This document shows, in pieces, positions 38,187 through 49,928 of a stretch of 64,000 nucleotides of DNA; position 1 is the first letter of the stretch; each line of letters starts with the position of its first letter. Origin of the DNA: Cavia porcellus (lineage: Eukaryota; Chordata; Mammalia; Rodentia; Caviidae); contig NW_026947509.1 of the NCBI RefSeq assembly GCF_034190915.1, positions 31,070,767 through 31,134,766 on the forward strand, in the 5' to 3' direction. The position numbers and the translations under genes are program-made. A model generated the notes under the pieces. The model was given only the letters and a program-made list of their open reading frames with translations. It was not told the DNA's origin and ran no database searches.

Positions 38187-38345
38187 CACTGCTGATGGCC
38201 GAGTTTGCAATGACCGTAGCCTCGCTCCACTGGTCGGCACTGGAGACTGAGTAGGAGCGCTGGTGCATGCCGTCCGGTCGGCTGCTGAAGGAGCCCAGGC
38301 TGACGCCGCTTGCCATCTGAGACCCAGATGCACTAGTGACATTCC
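38187..38345 (-). CDS. AGAP1: AGAP1 cassette exon (53 codons, alternative PH-insert exon)
   Basis: This 159-nt exon, flanked by TTTATTCCTAG and GTAAGA, is phase 1 at both ends, so it can be skipped without changing frame. It begins inside a glycine codon with NVTSASGSQMASG and ends in SADQWSEATVIANSAISS. The centre, SRPDGMHQRSYSVSSADQW, is serine-rich with an RSYSVS context typical of basophilic kinase or 14-3-3 sites; that role is inference. Human AGAP1 is known in two main isoforms differing by 53 residues in the PH region, and this exon has exactly that length and content. The residues VSLGSFSS differ slightly from the human form as I remember it, which is ordinary divergence. Serine-rich loop exons like this usually tune membrane or partner binding rather than catalysis. 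Confidence 0.95.
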
Positions 38346-39085
38346 CTAGGAATAAACAAGTCAGGTGAACACCACGGCGATCTGCAGGGCACAGAAGCCA
38401 GCACGAGTTAAGTCTACGGGGCCTCAGGCTGGCATGAGACGGAGGGGCCACTGGAAGCCACCGGTGTTCTGCCTACGTGGCCACGAAAGCATCACATGGC
38501 ATGTGATTGAGAGGAGCAAAGCTGTGAGGCAAAGACGTGGTGGCGCTTGACCGAGTGGTATCAAGGAACCTGGATGGCTGTGCACAGAGCGATCCCAAAG
38601 ACGCAGACCCTGTCACCATCTCTCTCTAACGACAAGAGACGCAGCCAGTCCTGGGCAGGGAGTCACCACGAGGCAGGAGCAGGTCCTAGAGCCTTGTAGG
38701 GCCAACTCATCTATGGGACAGCATGGGTTCACCCACTGGGAGTCAGCTGTCTGGGGCCAGACAGTGAGAGTCAAGGTATAGCTACGCTTAGAGACCAACA
38801 CACACCAAAGTCCCTGGATGTGTTGTGCAGAGGTGCAGATCCTGACCAGAGAGTTTTCTTTTAACCTTGAGAAGACTGAGCAGAAGAAAAATAACCTTAG
38901 CAACTTCCGTGAAAAATGATTCCACTGCAGACCTGATGATTTGGATCAGTTGCTCAACACTGACATGAATTATTACCCGGTCACGCTAATTGTAGACTTC
39001 AAAATATAAGGAAGAGCCTTCCTCTAAGGCTCTTGCTGCTTGGGAATCACTCTGGGATCTGGGTGCAACGATTCAGAGTATTGAG

Positions 39086-39105
39086 TTTTTTTTTTTTTTT
39101 TTTTT
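39086..39105. repeat. T20 homopolymer
   Basis: Twenty consecutive T on the plus strand. No SINE body is recognisable beside it, so it may be a relic tail or slippage product. Confidence 0.9.
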
Positions 39106-39149
39106 AACTTTCCTCCAATTGTTTTAGTTTTTCCTAAATCTGGCCAATT

Positions 39150-39290
39150 ACCAGAATTTCCTGCGGAGTTTTATAAGAATGGAGGCCCTACAATCAGCCT
39201 TCCGATTTTGATTCAGAAGACATGGGGCTGGGGGTGGGAGAATATGCAACTTGGACAGCATGCCAGAGGTCCGAACGGCAGCGAGGGTAG
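39150..39290. repeat. MER5-like DNA-element relic
   Basis: GGAGTTTTATAAGAATGGAG, TTGATTCAGAAGACATGGGG, CTGGGGGTGGGAGAATATGC resembles the central MER5-type pattern ('gattcagaatctctgggggtggggcc'). Orientation and ends not resolved. Confidence 0.45.
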
Positions 39291-40654
39291 GAACCAGGGC
39301 TCCCCACAAAACAGGCCCCCTTGGCGGATCCGGGCAGCTCCAGAAGTCACAGTAGTCACTCACGGCAGTAGACAACAGCACAGTCATGCAATTAACAAAG
39401 ATACAGAGTCTCGCTATTAAAAACATAGGTCCCTGCTTTGGAAAAGTAGAAGACACTTGTTTCATGCCGTTGTGGGCATCAGATACACTCTGAATAACAT
39501 AGGGAAGTTTGTCATCCACAGGTCTCTCTGATTCCAGAAAAAAGCCAGAAGTGACATGGGAGGCTGGGAAGACCTGAAAGCCATGGACCCTTTCGCTCAC
39601 ACAGGAGTGATGCTGCCTGAGAACTTGCCAGAACCCTGTACCCCAGGCTTCCCAGCTCCTGCTTCCTGAGCCACCTCTGTGATCCGCGACAGAGAGGACC
39701 TGCTACAGAGCTCAGGTTATTTGAAAAACAACCCAAGAAACAACAACTACAGCTGGATCTCTTCCCCCTGCAAAGTGCTCTTCATGGAGTTAATCAGATG
39801 GGCAAAGTCCTGGCTGCAGTCCAGGCTTTGGTCTGGCCCCTCCCTCTTGGTGCATTATCATCAAGGGTGCACCCCAAGGGTTCCTGAGAGGAGCACCCCA
39901 TGTGGCTCCCATACCCCTGGGTGCCACCACTGAGCCTCCTAGAGCTGCCCTCTGGGTGTGGTGAGTTGTTCCACACTCACAGAAGCAGCATCCTGAGGAG
40001 GTGCATGGCAATTGCGTCTGCAGGGGTGTTACACTCCCTGGGTTCACCCTGTACCCTATGCCCTGCTCCCCTCTGCCTACTCCCCACCCCTGGCACCACA
40101 TTGGCTATATCCATGAGCTCCAGCACCCCTTCCTTCCTCTGCAGCTCAGCCAATGGGTAGCAGAGCAGGAGGACCACAAAATCAGGTGTCAACCCTGGCC
40201 TTTCTCCTGAGTGTCCCCTTGGGTGGGCCGTGTGCTTCCCCACTGGCCCATTCCTGCTAGCCCTGCTGCCCACCTTGCGCCCTGTGCTTCTCTCTCCCAT
40301 GGGACAGCAATGGTACATGAGTCCCCATCAGGACAGCTCCCGAGAGCGGCGCCCTCTTCCACCTCACAACTTCCTAACAGACAGAGGCTGATATTTTTAC
40401 AGTGGCTTCAAGGGAAAGGGAAAGATGGTTAAAGAATTAAAGAGGAACAAGAAGCTAGATGATTGCTCTTTATGGTGACCCTGGAGGCCATGCACTCCTC
40501 CTGCCTGCCCGTCCACATTTGCCATGTGGATAAAATGCCAAGGAGAGGACATTCTCCTCACTGCAACACCCACCCAGACCCTGAGAGGTCAACAAGTGTG
40601 GAACCTGTCCGTGGATAGCTCCATCTTCCTCTCAGTGACACTGAAACTTGCATC

Positions 40655-40800
40655 CAGTGTTTTCACAGAGCTGCATCCCCAGCCCTTTAAAACAATTTTT
40701 TTTTGAGACAAGAGTCTCTTTAAGTTGCTAAGTTGCTCAGATTGGCCTCAAACTCATGATCCTCCTGCCTTAGCTTCCCAAGAAGTGTACACTACCAGTT
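40655..40800 (-). repeat. Antisense B1-dID composite SINE, partial
   Basis: An ID end remnant (GCTGCATCCCCAGCCCTTTA) is followed by TTTTTTTTGAGACAAGAGTC, AAGTTGCTAAGTTGCTCAG, ATTGGCCTCAAACTCATGATC and CTCCTGCCTTAGCTTCCCAA, an antisense B1 body. Confidence 0.7.
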
Positions 40801-40828
40801 TTAGGTTGACGCAACAGCCAGCCATCTG

Positions 40829-40880
40829 AAATAAAGTCCAAAATAAAGTCCAAAATGACTTTATTCCAAAATAAAGTCAT
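40829..40880. repeat. Short tandem and inverted repeat of an ATAAAGTC unit
   Basis: AAATAAAGTCC occurs at 40829-40839 and 40841-40851 and again as AAATAAAGTC at 40869. ATGACTTTATT at 40855-40865 is exactly inverted at 40870-40880 with a four-base loop. It directly follows the B1-dID remnant. Confidence 0.85.
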
Positions 40881-43263
40881 CGCCTGAGTGTGCCCACCTT
40901 CTGGTCCATGATGACAATGGGACACTTGATAGCCACCCCTGCCATCTCCCTTCCTCATTCCTTCCTGCAGTGGCTCCTCAGGACACCCCGTCCAGCAACC
41001 TTCCAAAACCTTGACAAGCATAGGAGAGGATCTGAGTGCATTGCCTAGTAACTATGGAAACAAACTCCAGAAAGAAGGCGTGTGCTGAAGGATAGCAAGT
41101 CAGGAAATGCAGATACCTGGGACAGAGCTTGTCTTATGGGTCCAAGGTCTTGGAATGAAACAAGATATCACGCTGCTGAATCGCAAGGGTAAGGTCCTAA
41201 CGGTGTACGACATGAAATTGAAGCACAAGCCCTGCGACACGAGGTCGGTGGTGGCGCAGCTCTTAGGTACGGCTCAGTGCCTGCCTTATGTCTCCAAGAG
41301 AGCAGGGAGCACCCTGGCAGGCCTGCACATCCCTGCCACCTTGCTGCTTAGGTCCTTGGGGGGCAGAGTCTCCAGGCCTGGAGGGCCTGTGCAGGGCCCT
41401 TGCCCACCCACTCCCACTTCCCAGGTATGGGAACACAGAAATGACAGGACCGGATGTTGGCTGGATTGCTGTCCGCATCATGAAACGGAATCACAAGTCA
41501 CCTGCTAAGCCAGATAGCTACGCGTGCATAGGCCTTCAAGCTCACAGATGGGTTTTAGTTTAGTAACAACCTTCCCTCCCCGACCAAGTAGAATTAAGCT
41601 AAGCGATTCCTTCTGAAAGTCTGTGGTTTCTAGCATCCCTTGGAAAATGACAATGCGAGACAGATGGGGTTCTGGGTTCGTCCTTGAAAACAATGATCTA
41701 TCCCTGAATGTCAAAACCCACACTGTCAACACCTAGTCACACCTCTCTCTCCGCCTCAGCTGCAGGGTGCCACCGAGCACCCCCTGTGATACAATCGAGG
41801 AAAGACAGATGTGGAACCCTGAAGCAGCCATACCACTTGGTGGGCTATAATGCTGCTGGCCATGTGTGCCCAGTGCTGGGCCCCGGCCTTAGTATGCTGA
41901 TGTGCTTTCCTTCTTTGAGGAAACCCATCAGCCAAGGAGCCCAAAAACCCTCTCATGCTGAGTGAATGTTTTTAATAACACATTTCAAAACTAATCCCGA
42001 TGGATCGTTGTTCCTAGCACTCTTACACAACACGTACACACTGACAAAGTCGATGGCATGATTTCACCTCTGTCCCTGAGTGACTACTCCTTACTCCTTG
42101 GTCCTGTTTCCTGATGTGAGCACCAGCAGTATCTACCTTGGGGTCACCATACAGGGAGTCTTCAGTGCTTCTGAAAATATGTGAAGCACAGAGGGAGGTG
42201 TGAGTTTTACGACCACTGTATCCTCTCCAAGGGCTGGAGGGCTGCATTTCTCCATGAATAGTGATCCAGTTCAGTTAATGAGTTATTCACTAAGGCTGAG
42301 AAGCTGAGGTTCTCATTTGTGAAAGAAGCTGATGCCTTTATCTGATTGGCTGAGAGGTAAGGACCTTGACCTCCAGGCCATGGAAGACCTGAGTGGGTCT
42401 CCATGATGTCCCTCATGTCACTAAGATCAGCCTGATTCGATGGCTCCTCACCAGTGGAATCCACACGGCCATTAGTGCTTGATGGCGCTGGTGCTGCTGT
42501 TCTGTGTAGTTACAGACCTGCGACCACAGCTATACCTGGGAGCTAAGAGGATTTAAGCAAAAACCAGAGCTCTTGTTCCCCAGTGCTAGAATTGCAAGAG
42601 GGCTGGTAGGACCAGAGCCACAGACGGAAGACAGCAGTAGAGCTGATTCGAGGTATGAACACACCTGAGCCACCGCTCCATGCTGATGGTGTGTGAGACC
42701 TGTGGAAGCCCCTGATCCTTGGCCAACCCAGCGCCAAGCTCTGGGGCTTCCTTTCCCAGCAGGTGAGCAGCTAAGCATGCCTGTGTTTTGTTCTAGAATA
42801 GCACACTAGAGGAACAAGGTACAAAGCTGGGGTCTCTGCAACATGCAGGAAATCTCTGCTCTGTTCCCAGGGGGGGACATCGAAAGCCAGATCAGACCAG
42901 TCCCTTTCCTGCTGGCTTGGGGAAAGGGGGACAAACAACAGGTTCTCACCCAAATCCAGTCAGCATCCCAGGGGAGCCTGGAAAGGAAGTTTCTCCCTAG
43001 AACCAGGGACATTGGCTTCCCTTTGAGGGATGGACTCTGGCCCTTCCCCTCCTCTCCTCACCTTGTGGCTTGGCGGTGAATCCTGCCTCCTCTCACTGTT
43101 GACAGACAACAGCATTGCCCCCATCTTTGTTTTTGGGGACACCAGAGGCCAGAGAGTGTCTTTAGAGTAGATCTGCCCATCAGCTGGAAGAGTAACACCA
43201 TCTTTCATGGCAGAGGTGGGGCAGGCTAGTTTGTGCTCCATTATACAAGAATGGGTACCTCAA

Positions 43264-43405
43264 AAAAAAAAAAAAAAAAAAGACAAAAAACGGGGGATGG
43301 GGATTTAGCTTAGCGGCATAAGCGCCTGCCTTGCAAGCAGGCAGTTATGAGTTCGATCCCCAGTACCGATAAAAAGGAAAAAGACAAAAAAAAAAAAAAA
43401 AAAAA
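43264..43405 (+). mobile_element. ID-type SINE with an extra 5' A-rich tail, young insertion
   Basis: The tRNA unit is at about 43294-43370. The A box TAGCTTAGCGG (43306-43316) and B box GTTCGATCC (43351-43359) both fit the Pol III consensus. The anticodon arm CCTGC-CTTGCAA-GCAGG (43325-43341) is perfectly paired with loop anticodon TGC, so the source was tRNA-Ala(UGC). A second A-rich stretch ending AGACAAAAAA precedes the unit, resembling the 3' tail, which also contains AAAAAGACAAAA. A 17-bp target duplication (AAGAATGGGTACCTCAA, 43247-43263 and 43406-43422) encloses both tails and the body. Confidence 0.92.
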
Positions 43406-43436
43406 AAGAATGGGTACCTCAAGCTTGGGATACCTC

Positions 43437-43820
43437 TGTTGTGGTCTGGATCTACAATGATCCCCAGTGGCCAGCTGCTGGGCTTTTGGGGAGAGATTGG
43501 ATCCCAAGGGCACATTAACCTAACCCTAAGCCACCGATGAGCTTGCAGTCCATTGGGGCGGGGGCTAGTTAAATGGATTGGGCTACAGGGCCATGACCTT
43601 GGGGGCTGGCTGGCTCTGTCTGTCTGTCTGTCTGCATGCTAGTTACCATCAAGTAAGCAGCTCTGCCCTGCCACGCCCTGCCCACCCTGGTCTCTGCCTC
43701 ATTTCAGGCCCACAAACAATGGTGCCAAACAGCCATGGACTGCAAGCTCTGAAACCATGAGCCCTTTCCTCCCTGAGCTCTTAGGCAGTCTGCTCTGGTG
43801 ACGCAGAGCTGGCCAACGCA
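43437..43820 (+). mobile_element. MaLR-type solo LTR
   Basis: Begins TGTTGTGGTCTGGATC and continues with the family pattern: AGTGGCCAGCTGCTGGGC, TTAAATGGATTGGGCTACAG, GTAAGCAGCTCTGCCCTG, CAGGCCCACAAACAATGGTG, CCAAACAGCCATGGACTG, CTGAAACCATGAGCCCTTTC, ending GACGCAGAGCTGGCCAACGCA. The AATAAA signal is degraded. A (CTGT)n run lies inside at about 43615-43634. No internal region or second LTR is present. Confidence 0.7.
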
Positions 43821-44389
43821 TTCTCCCACAGTATCACAGTATGGGTCCTGCGTATGCTGCTTCCCCTCTGTGTAGGTCTTGGGGAGAGGCAGTGCTGATG
43901 CCTCTTCTGCCAGTGAGGCACTGTCACTTGTGCTGGCCCACAAATCTTCCCAGCCACATGGCAGGCTGACTGAGATCACAAAAGGGGACCCTTTGCTGTC
44001 CTGGTCACCCTTCATGAGGCTGACCCAGACTTCCTTGTCTCGCTGTGCTGGGACAGTGAAGGAAGGCGACAGAGTGCTCTGCCCTCAGAAAACCTACAGT
44101 CTTGTCCATGAGATGGGATCACAGGAGTGTATAAGTGGCCCAGATTCAAGGCAGGGTGACACAGAAGACCTGTGACACACTAGGGCAAAAGTGTCCCCTG
44201 CTGGAAGACTCAAGAAGGACGCTGTAGATCTCTGGGTTGAGTTAGCAGGAATTAGATTGCAGGATGGATGGAGAGAAGAGATACTCGCCCCCATCCTTCC
44301 AGGAGAACCCCAACTGCTTTCTGATGGATGCACAGAGGAAAGACATCCACACATCTCAAGTTCAATTTGTCATTATCTCCCTCGAGATT

Positions 44390-44660
44390 CCTCTTTTAGC
44401 AAATCCATTCAGATTAGAATTACATGTGCCAATGTGCACACATGTGCCCACCAAAAGGCAGAGTCAAGAGGTTCATGGCAGCACACTGGACATCACCAAA
44501 GTGCCCACGCACTACAGGCATGCGGTGGGACAGATACCACTGGGGGCAAAGGAGATGAAGCCCAGCTATGCAGGTTGGACAGCAGGCAGATAGCGAAAAA
44601 GGTGGTGAGCAGGAGAGCATGGGCTACTGTGGGTCTGGTCAATGGTATGGAGTAATGGGT
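44390..44660 (+). repeat. Possible LINE-1 3' relic
   Basis: TTCATGGCAGCACACTGGACA and CACCAAAGTGCCCACGCAC recall the L1 ORF2 3' pattern ('ttcacagcagcattattcacaatagcc ... aagtgtccatcaac'). Heavily diverged; low certainty. Confidence 0.3.
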
Positions 44661-44767
44661 ACATCTCGTCCATGGAGTGACAAGTCCCGGAGTGCTCACC
44701 CTTGTGTAGGGGGTGGGCAGTGGCAGGAGAGGCCATAGGGCTTCCTAGGAACTGTTCGGTTCTGGAT

Positions 44768-44888
44768 TTTTGGTTTTGTTTTTAGAGACAGCCTCATGAT
44801 GTAACCTGGGCTAGTCTTGAACTCTGGGCGATCCTCTTGCCTCAGCTTCCTGAGTGCTGGGATGCCAGGTGTGTGCCACCACACTTTG
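44768..44888 (-). repeat. Antisense B1 SINE
   Basis: Plus-strand reading: TTTTGTTTTTAGAGACAGCC, GATGTAACCTGGGCTAGTCTT, GAACTCTGGGCGATCCTC, TTGCCTCAGCTTCCTGAGTG, CTGGGATGCCAGGTGTGTG, CCACCACACTT. Confidence 0.85.
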
Positions 44889-45529
44889 CATACCTACTGC
44901 TTCTTGATCTGAGCCCTGCTCATTTGTCCACTTAGCTATAGCTTTCGCCTCTTCACTTTCTCATCCATGCCATGTTCATTCATTTTACTTCCCTGGAAGC
45001 CCTACAAAGTGTCATCTGAAGGGTCGGTGGATGCAGGCATCGGGTCAGGAAGTCTATGCAAAAGCAAGGTTTGAAACAGAAACAGTTTTTCTTGTACCAC
45101 TTCCTCAGAGCTGCCCAGCCCTGAATAGTATGGGATTCTGGCTTCCATATGAAGGTGTCCCTGAGAGGCCTGTCTAGCATTTGCCTCTGCAGTCTCCCCC
45201 AGTATTACCATGGCCACACGGTTGGCTCCCTGGCCCTTCCCGGTGCAGGAAGTGTGTTCCCTTGGATACCCATCTCTGGATCAGCTGGTGCTCGCCTGGT
45301 TAGTGGGGGGCGCTCGCATTACCATGCTAATCCGTGGCGTCCCAGCGCCACCCCCTTGATATGGATATGCGTGTGCACAGAGGGCCGCCTTGATTAGTGC
45401 AAGCCTCCATGTGTCAAAAGCACCAGATTCTCTCCAAAGAATAATTTCAACCGTACTTACATCCCTACAGTGTAAGAGTTGATATGAAAAGGTACTTACC
45501 TCCACCATATGCTATTTTTCTTTAAACAA

Positions 45530-45800
45530 TTTGCATTTCAAAGTGAACACGACATTTATATCTGAATGAATATCAGTATGTTGCCTGAACTGATCTCAAA
45601 TGAGCATTCAAAAGATGCTGGTTTCCTATTGAACAGGAATGTTTTTATCCACCAAATGACATCAAAGCCAGAGTTCCTCTTTTAAGCAATAGGCTTATTA
45701 CATTAAAAGCAGCCTGTTCTGATTTTTAAAAAAATATGCTCTGAAATAACAGCTTTTCATGGCATTCACATAAAGATTCATCAACGATCATTTCCTTGGA
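45530..45800. promoter_or_regulatory. Candidate conserved non-coding block (weak)
   Basis: Unique AT-rich DNA with AATTTGCATTTCAAAGTG (octamer-like), GAACAGGAATGTTTTTATCC and CAAAGCCAGAG. It may be only neutral AT-rich intron. Confidence 0.22.
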
Positions 45801-46899
45801 AATACAAAATTTTGTTTGCAGTACCTTCCAGCTGAGGTTTCTTTGCAAACAAGACTTAACTTTACCAAAGGGTTTAACTAGCAGAATGATATGTGGCAAC
45901 TGATTTAATTAAAGAAGTCTGAAAAGAAACAAACAAAAAAGCACATAGTTCATACTGATTTTCCCTGTATACAGAGAGTGGGGGGCCCAAGTCAAAAGGA
46001 ATCCTGTGAATACTGCGTGGAAAATGGACACTCATTCCCCTTGAGGAGTTATGTAATTCAAAAGAACCCCGTGAGTACCAGGGACACGATTGAAAGGACT
46101 GTACCATGCTCTCTGGAGGCCTCAGCCTCAGAAACACCTGGAGCCCCCTGTAAAGGCGTACTCTTGCTCACAAGTTCCCCGAGTAGCTCGCTGGCATTGT
46201 CAGGCCCTGCAGTGCATGGCTGGCTCCGCATCGCCAGCCTGCACCAGGCTGGCCGAGCTAGCGTGGGAGGAGCAGGCTCCCTGGCGATGCTGCTGGCAGG
46301 GGGAGGACCCGCTAAGCCAACAGTCACATCACTTCAAACCAGGCCCTGGCCATCTGCTCATCCTCTAATTACAACCCCAAAAAGTGAGATACAAATGATT
46401 CTAGTGCCCGAGAGTAGGGCTCGTTCTCTTCAGTATTTACATTGGAAATCTGTCCTCCTGGCCATGGAGGTTTAGGTGGGGAGAAGCTTTTCCCAAGGAC
46501 GCATTCAGTCTTAAGATGTGGGCAGCTTTAGCTCCATATCCTGCAGTTCTTGTTTTGCAGACAAATGTAATTTAATACATCTGCTATTGAGATAGGGATC
46601 TAGGGGTGCGCAGATTACTGCATGTATTTTTTTTTTTTTTGGTGTGTTTTCCATTTTATGTTCATCGAAGAAAAGGGAACGCAGGCTCCAGACCCATCTG
46701 CAGTGATCTATGTGATAACTAGTAACTACAGCAGTGTGACTATGCTCAAAACTTGAAATCCTGGAATTAGGTCACGTCTATTTCCTCAAACGTGAGATTA
46801 GCAAATTTTATTCTAATTTTTCTCTGTTTTAATTATGATACAAAAGAATGGGAATGTATTTTGTTGCAAATTTCTTAAAACTTCTGAAAAATTATACAG

Positions 46900-47280
46900 A
46901 TATACAAATAATGTTAGTGAATAGTCCAATAAATAGATCGACTTTTTGTTGAATATCTATATATATTTCTTAGCTGTCACTACAGAAAATATTTTGTATT
47001 CCACCTCTTTAATATGATTGTCTAACCTCTGTCCCATGGTGTTACATAATCTTCATAATAATTTTAGATGTGTAACATTGTATTATTGATGTAATGTAGA
47101 TAATTATACTACTGTTGTTAAACTTCTGGATAGCTTTGGTTTATTAGTGTTCCTAATTTCTGATGACTATAAACAACACTGCAAAGGACATCTTCTGCTT
47201 TCAGATTTTCTTAGGATAGATTCTCAGAAGAGCAGCTCCTGGGACCAGTGGCATCTGTCTTTCTGACTCATGCTATGTGT
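46900..47280 (-). repeat. Old LINE-type relic
   Basis: TCTGATGACTATAAACAACACTGC, AAAGGACATCTTCTGC, CTTAGGATAGATTCTCAGAAG and AGCAGCTCCTGGGACCAGTGG follow the antisense L1 3' pattern ('ataaacaatgctgcaataaacatcctt ... ggataaattcctagaagtggaattgctgggtc'). Boundaries are approximate. Confidence 0.45.
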
Positions 47281-47344
47281 TGCTGATTAATTTTCTTAAT
47301 GAGCAGTGGCTCAAAGAAGATGGAACCTGGGCAACATTAAAACA

Positions 47345-47495
47345 ATTCAGTCCATAATTTGCAAAATGGATAATAATAATGAAGTACTGATAATGAAGAC
47401 CATAATAATATGCCTCATGTGGTTAATATAATGATCAAATTATGTAAAGCACTCTGTAAACGGCGGAGCCTCTGCACATACTACATGTTACTAAT
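47345..47495 (+). repeat. MIR 3' part
   Basis: CATAATTTGCAAAATGGATA, ATAATAATGAAGTACTGATAAT and ATCAAATTATGTAAAGCACTC match the MIR 3' order ('aaaatgggataataatagtacc ... atgtaaagcgcttag'). Confidence 0.55.
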
Positions 47496-49895
47496 TTCAC
47501 CGACAGTGGGTTTTCCTTTTCTCTGTAGTTTACTTTGGAGCAGAAGTGTGGAGTGGTGCAACAGTTCATCTTATTTGTGCTTAAGATTTACAAAGTAGGT
47601 ATTTCCGTTACATTTCTCTCATGTCAGGCTCTCCTGTCCCCTGCCACACACATACCTGGCTTAGTGTTATGGTTAGCATCACAAGGGCTTGCCCACCTAC
47701 CCCATTCCAACACATGTGCTCTTACTGGTCCTAGTCTATCAAAGGCCCCAAAAGTCAGGTGATCAGTTTTGCCAGGGTCGTCAGAGCTGCGGTTCACAGA
47801 AGGAAAGAAGGAAAGGGAACGGAAGGAAGTGCATGGGACATGACGCAGCAGGAGCTGCAGACCTTGAGTCCCAGAGAGTGCAGGTGGGGCTGGATAGCGG
47901 GAAACACCACTGGCATCCTGTTCCGGGACTAAGATTCTTCCTTGGGAAAGATGTGATGTGGCATTTGACATAATTCAAGATGAAAAAATATGCACACCAT
48001 CAGATAGGTTCTCATTTAAGTGATTATGTCTAGAAATGTTTAAACATGCGTTCCCAACACAGAGTCTGACTTTGTTTCAGCTCAAAATTCATCACTGCAA
48101 TGCTAGCCGCCTCTCTCATTTTGCCCATTTCACTCCACTTAAGGGTTGCTTGCTGCCTACATTCCTGAAGACCAGAGAACTACCATCCTGCTTGCTGAGC
48201 TACTACTGGCTTCTTGGTATAAGCTCAAGAGATAACAAGGTGTCACAACATCCCATGAAAGGACAGCGAAACTTAGGATTTTTTAAGCTGATGGTGAGAT
48301 CATTCAGATATTAAGTTTCATTAAACAGAAAGCCTATGGAGCCCATAGCTTGTCTGCTACATGTATACTTGGTTTCCTTCCCAATAAGGGATGTTCAGTC
48401 ACATGGCTCCGGGTTTAAATGATTCTTCATATGATGAACACTATAGCTGTGTTTTGCACAAAATTCATTGCGCGTTGACAGGGCTGTTGATTGGAACGCT
48501 CTCTGGCCATTGGCCCTCCAAGAAAGGACATGAGGCAGTCACATGGCTCTGCCTCCCTCAGTGGTCACCTGTCTCTCGTCTCCTCCGGTTTTAATGAAAC
48601 AGCTCTTACAGAGGAACAGAATGATGATTCAGGGACAGTGCGCTGAGGAACACCCTCACTGGGACACTCCTGTGTTTCTTCACTGGCAGACACATTCTGG
48701 AGAGACCAAGCCCTCTGAGTGACTGGTAAATACAAAACAATGGGCCAGAAGACAGTTTGGAGATGGCAAAATGGCAAGATTGCTTTGAAAAATTCTCCTT
48801 CCAGAAAGAGCTGGCAGAGAGCAGGTCAACCCCAGGCTCAGGCCTGGCCCAGGAGGGCCCATCTCTCTGACCCAGTGTGAGATGCACCCAATGCCCAGGG
48901 CCAGCCTGCAGCTCTGGGAAGGCCGCAGAGACTGTTACTGAGATCTTCCCGATGCCCTCGCTTTCCAGTGGCTGCTTCCCTGCTGGCCGCCCCACTGGTC
49001 TTGAAAGCACCATTTCATCAGCGGAAGCACTATTCTTCGCCAGAACCACACTTTGGAGATGAAAAAAGTTTCTAAAGCAACTTTTATTTACTTCTAGGTC
49101 CACTGGTTACCATAGAGACGCGCAGCTCCGTGTCTCCAGCCTGCCTCTCATGTCTTCGACTGAAACCATCCAGAACCAAGTTGCTTTTGTCAGTTCTTCC
49201 AGAAAGGAACACTCCATTTATAGTTCAAATAATGGAGGAAGGCTTCCTTACATTGGAAGTGCAATTCTCATTTATTTTTGAACTGTACCCCAATGGCCTT
49301 GGCCACACGAACCCACTATGCAGGCGGTGTTATCTGTGAGACACCAAACAGCTGTCCTGAATCTTTGTGCTCGCTTTTTGTACGGCGATACCATGCCAAG
49401 GCCCCCGGTAGGTGACAGCGTGGGAAGGAAGGGTAAGGAAGGAAGAGGAAATAACGACCAGCACCCCCAAGAGTTTGCAGTGTAACGATGGCAACAACAG
49501 CGCCTGAAGCCCAGAGGGAGAGTGCACATGCGCAGACCCACTCACAGCAGCTGCAGCTGCCACCATGCTCATGAAGAGCAGGATATGACCATAGTGTTCC
49601 AGGTTCAGATTCACCCCGATGCCTGAAGTCTGCAGATAAGAGCACCCTCAAGAAACAGTATTTTCTCCTAAAGTTAACTAAATAGCCATCAAAACCAACT
49701 TCAATCAAACCTGCTTTTTTGTTTGTTTGCTTAAAGCAGTTATAGTGCAATTCTCAACCAAAAAGGGTTTCACCCGCAGTGTTCTAAGTTGCTAGGTGGT
49801 GGGGTTCAGCAGTCTGTGCATGGCAGGGGTGGGACTTCCTGCCCCAAGTCCTGAGTGTCACAAATTCCTGGTGAGCAGGGGGCAGCCTCATGTCA

Positions 49896-49928
49896 ACACA
49901 CACGTGTGTGTGCATGCACACATACACA
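49896..49928. repeat. Alternating purine-pyrimidine tract with two overlapping palindromes
   Basis: Thirty-three bases alternate purine and pyrimidine. 49896-49911 (ACACACACGTGTGTGT) and 49907-49922 (TGTGTGCATGCACACA) are each perfect 16-bp palindromes. Z-DNA or cruciform prone. Confidence 0.85.

Noticed and set aside
43306..43370. Possible functional tRNA-Ala gene
   Set aside because: A and B boxes and the anticodon arm are intact, but the acceptor stem does not close and A-rich tails plus target duplications show it is a SINE.
43615..43634. (CTGT)n as a tandem array of interest
   Set aside because: Only four to five units and inside an LTR; ordinary microsatellite.
48606..49103. 165-codon minus-strand open frame as an AGAP1 exon
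   Set aside because: No similarity to AGAP1 domains and the phases of the neighbouring exons already join without it.
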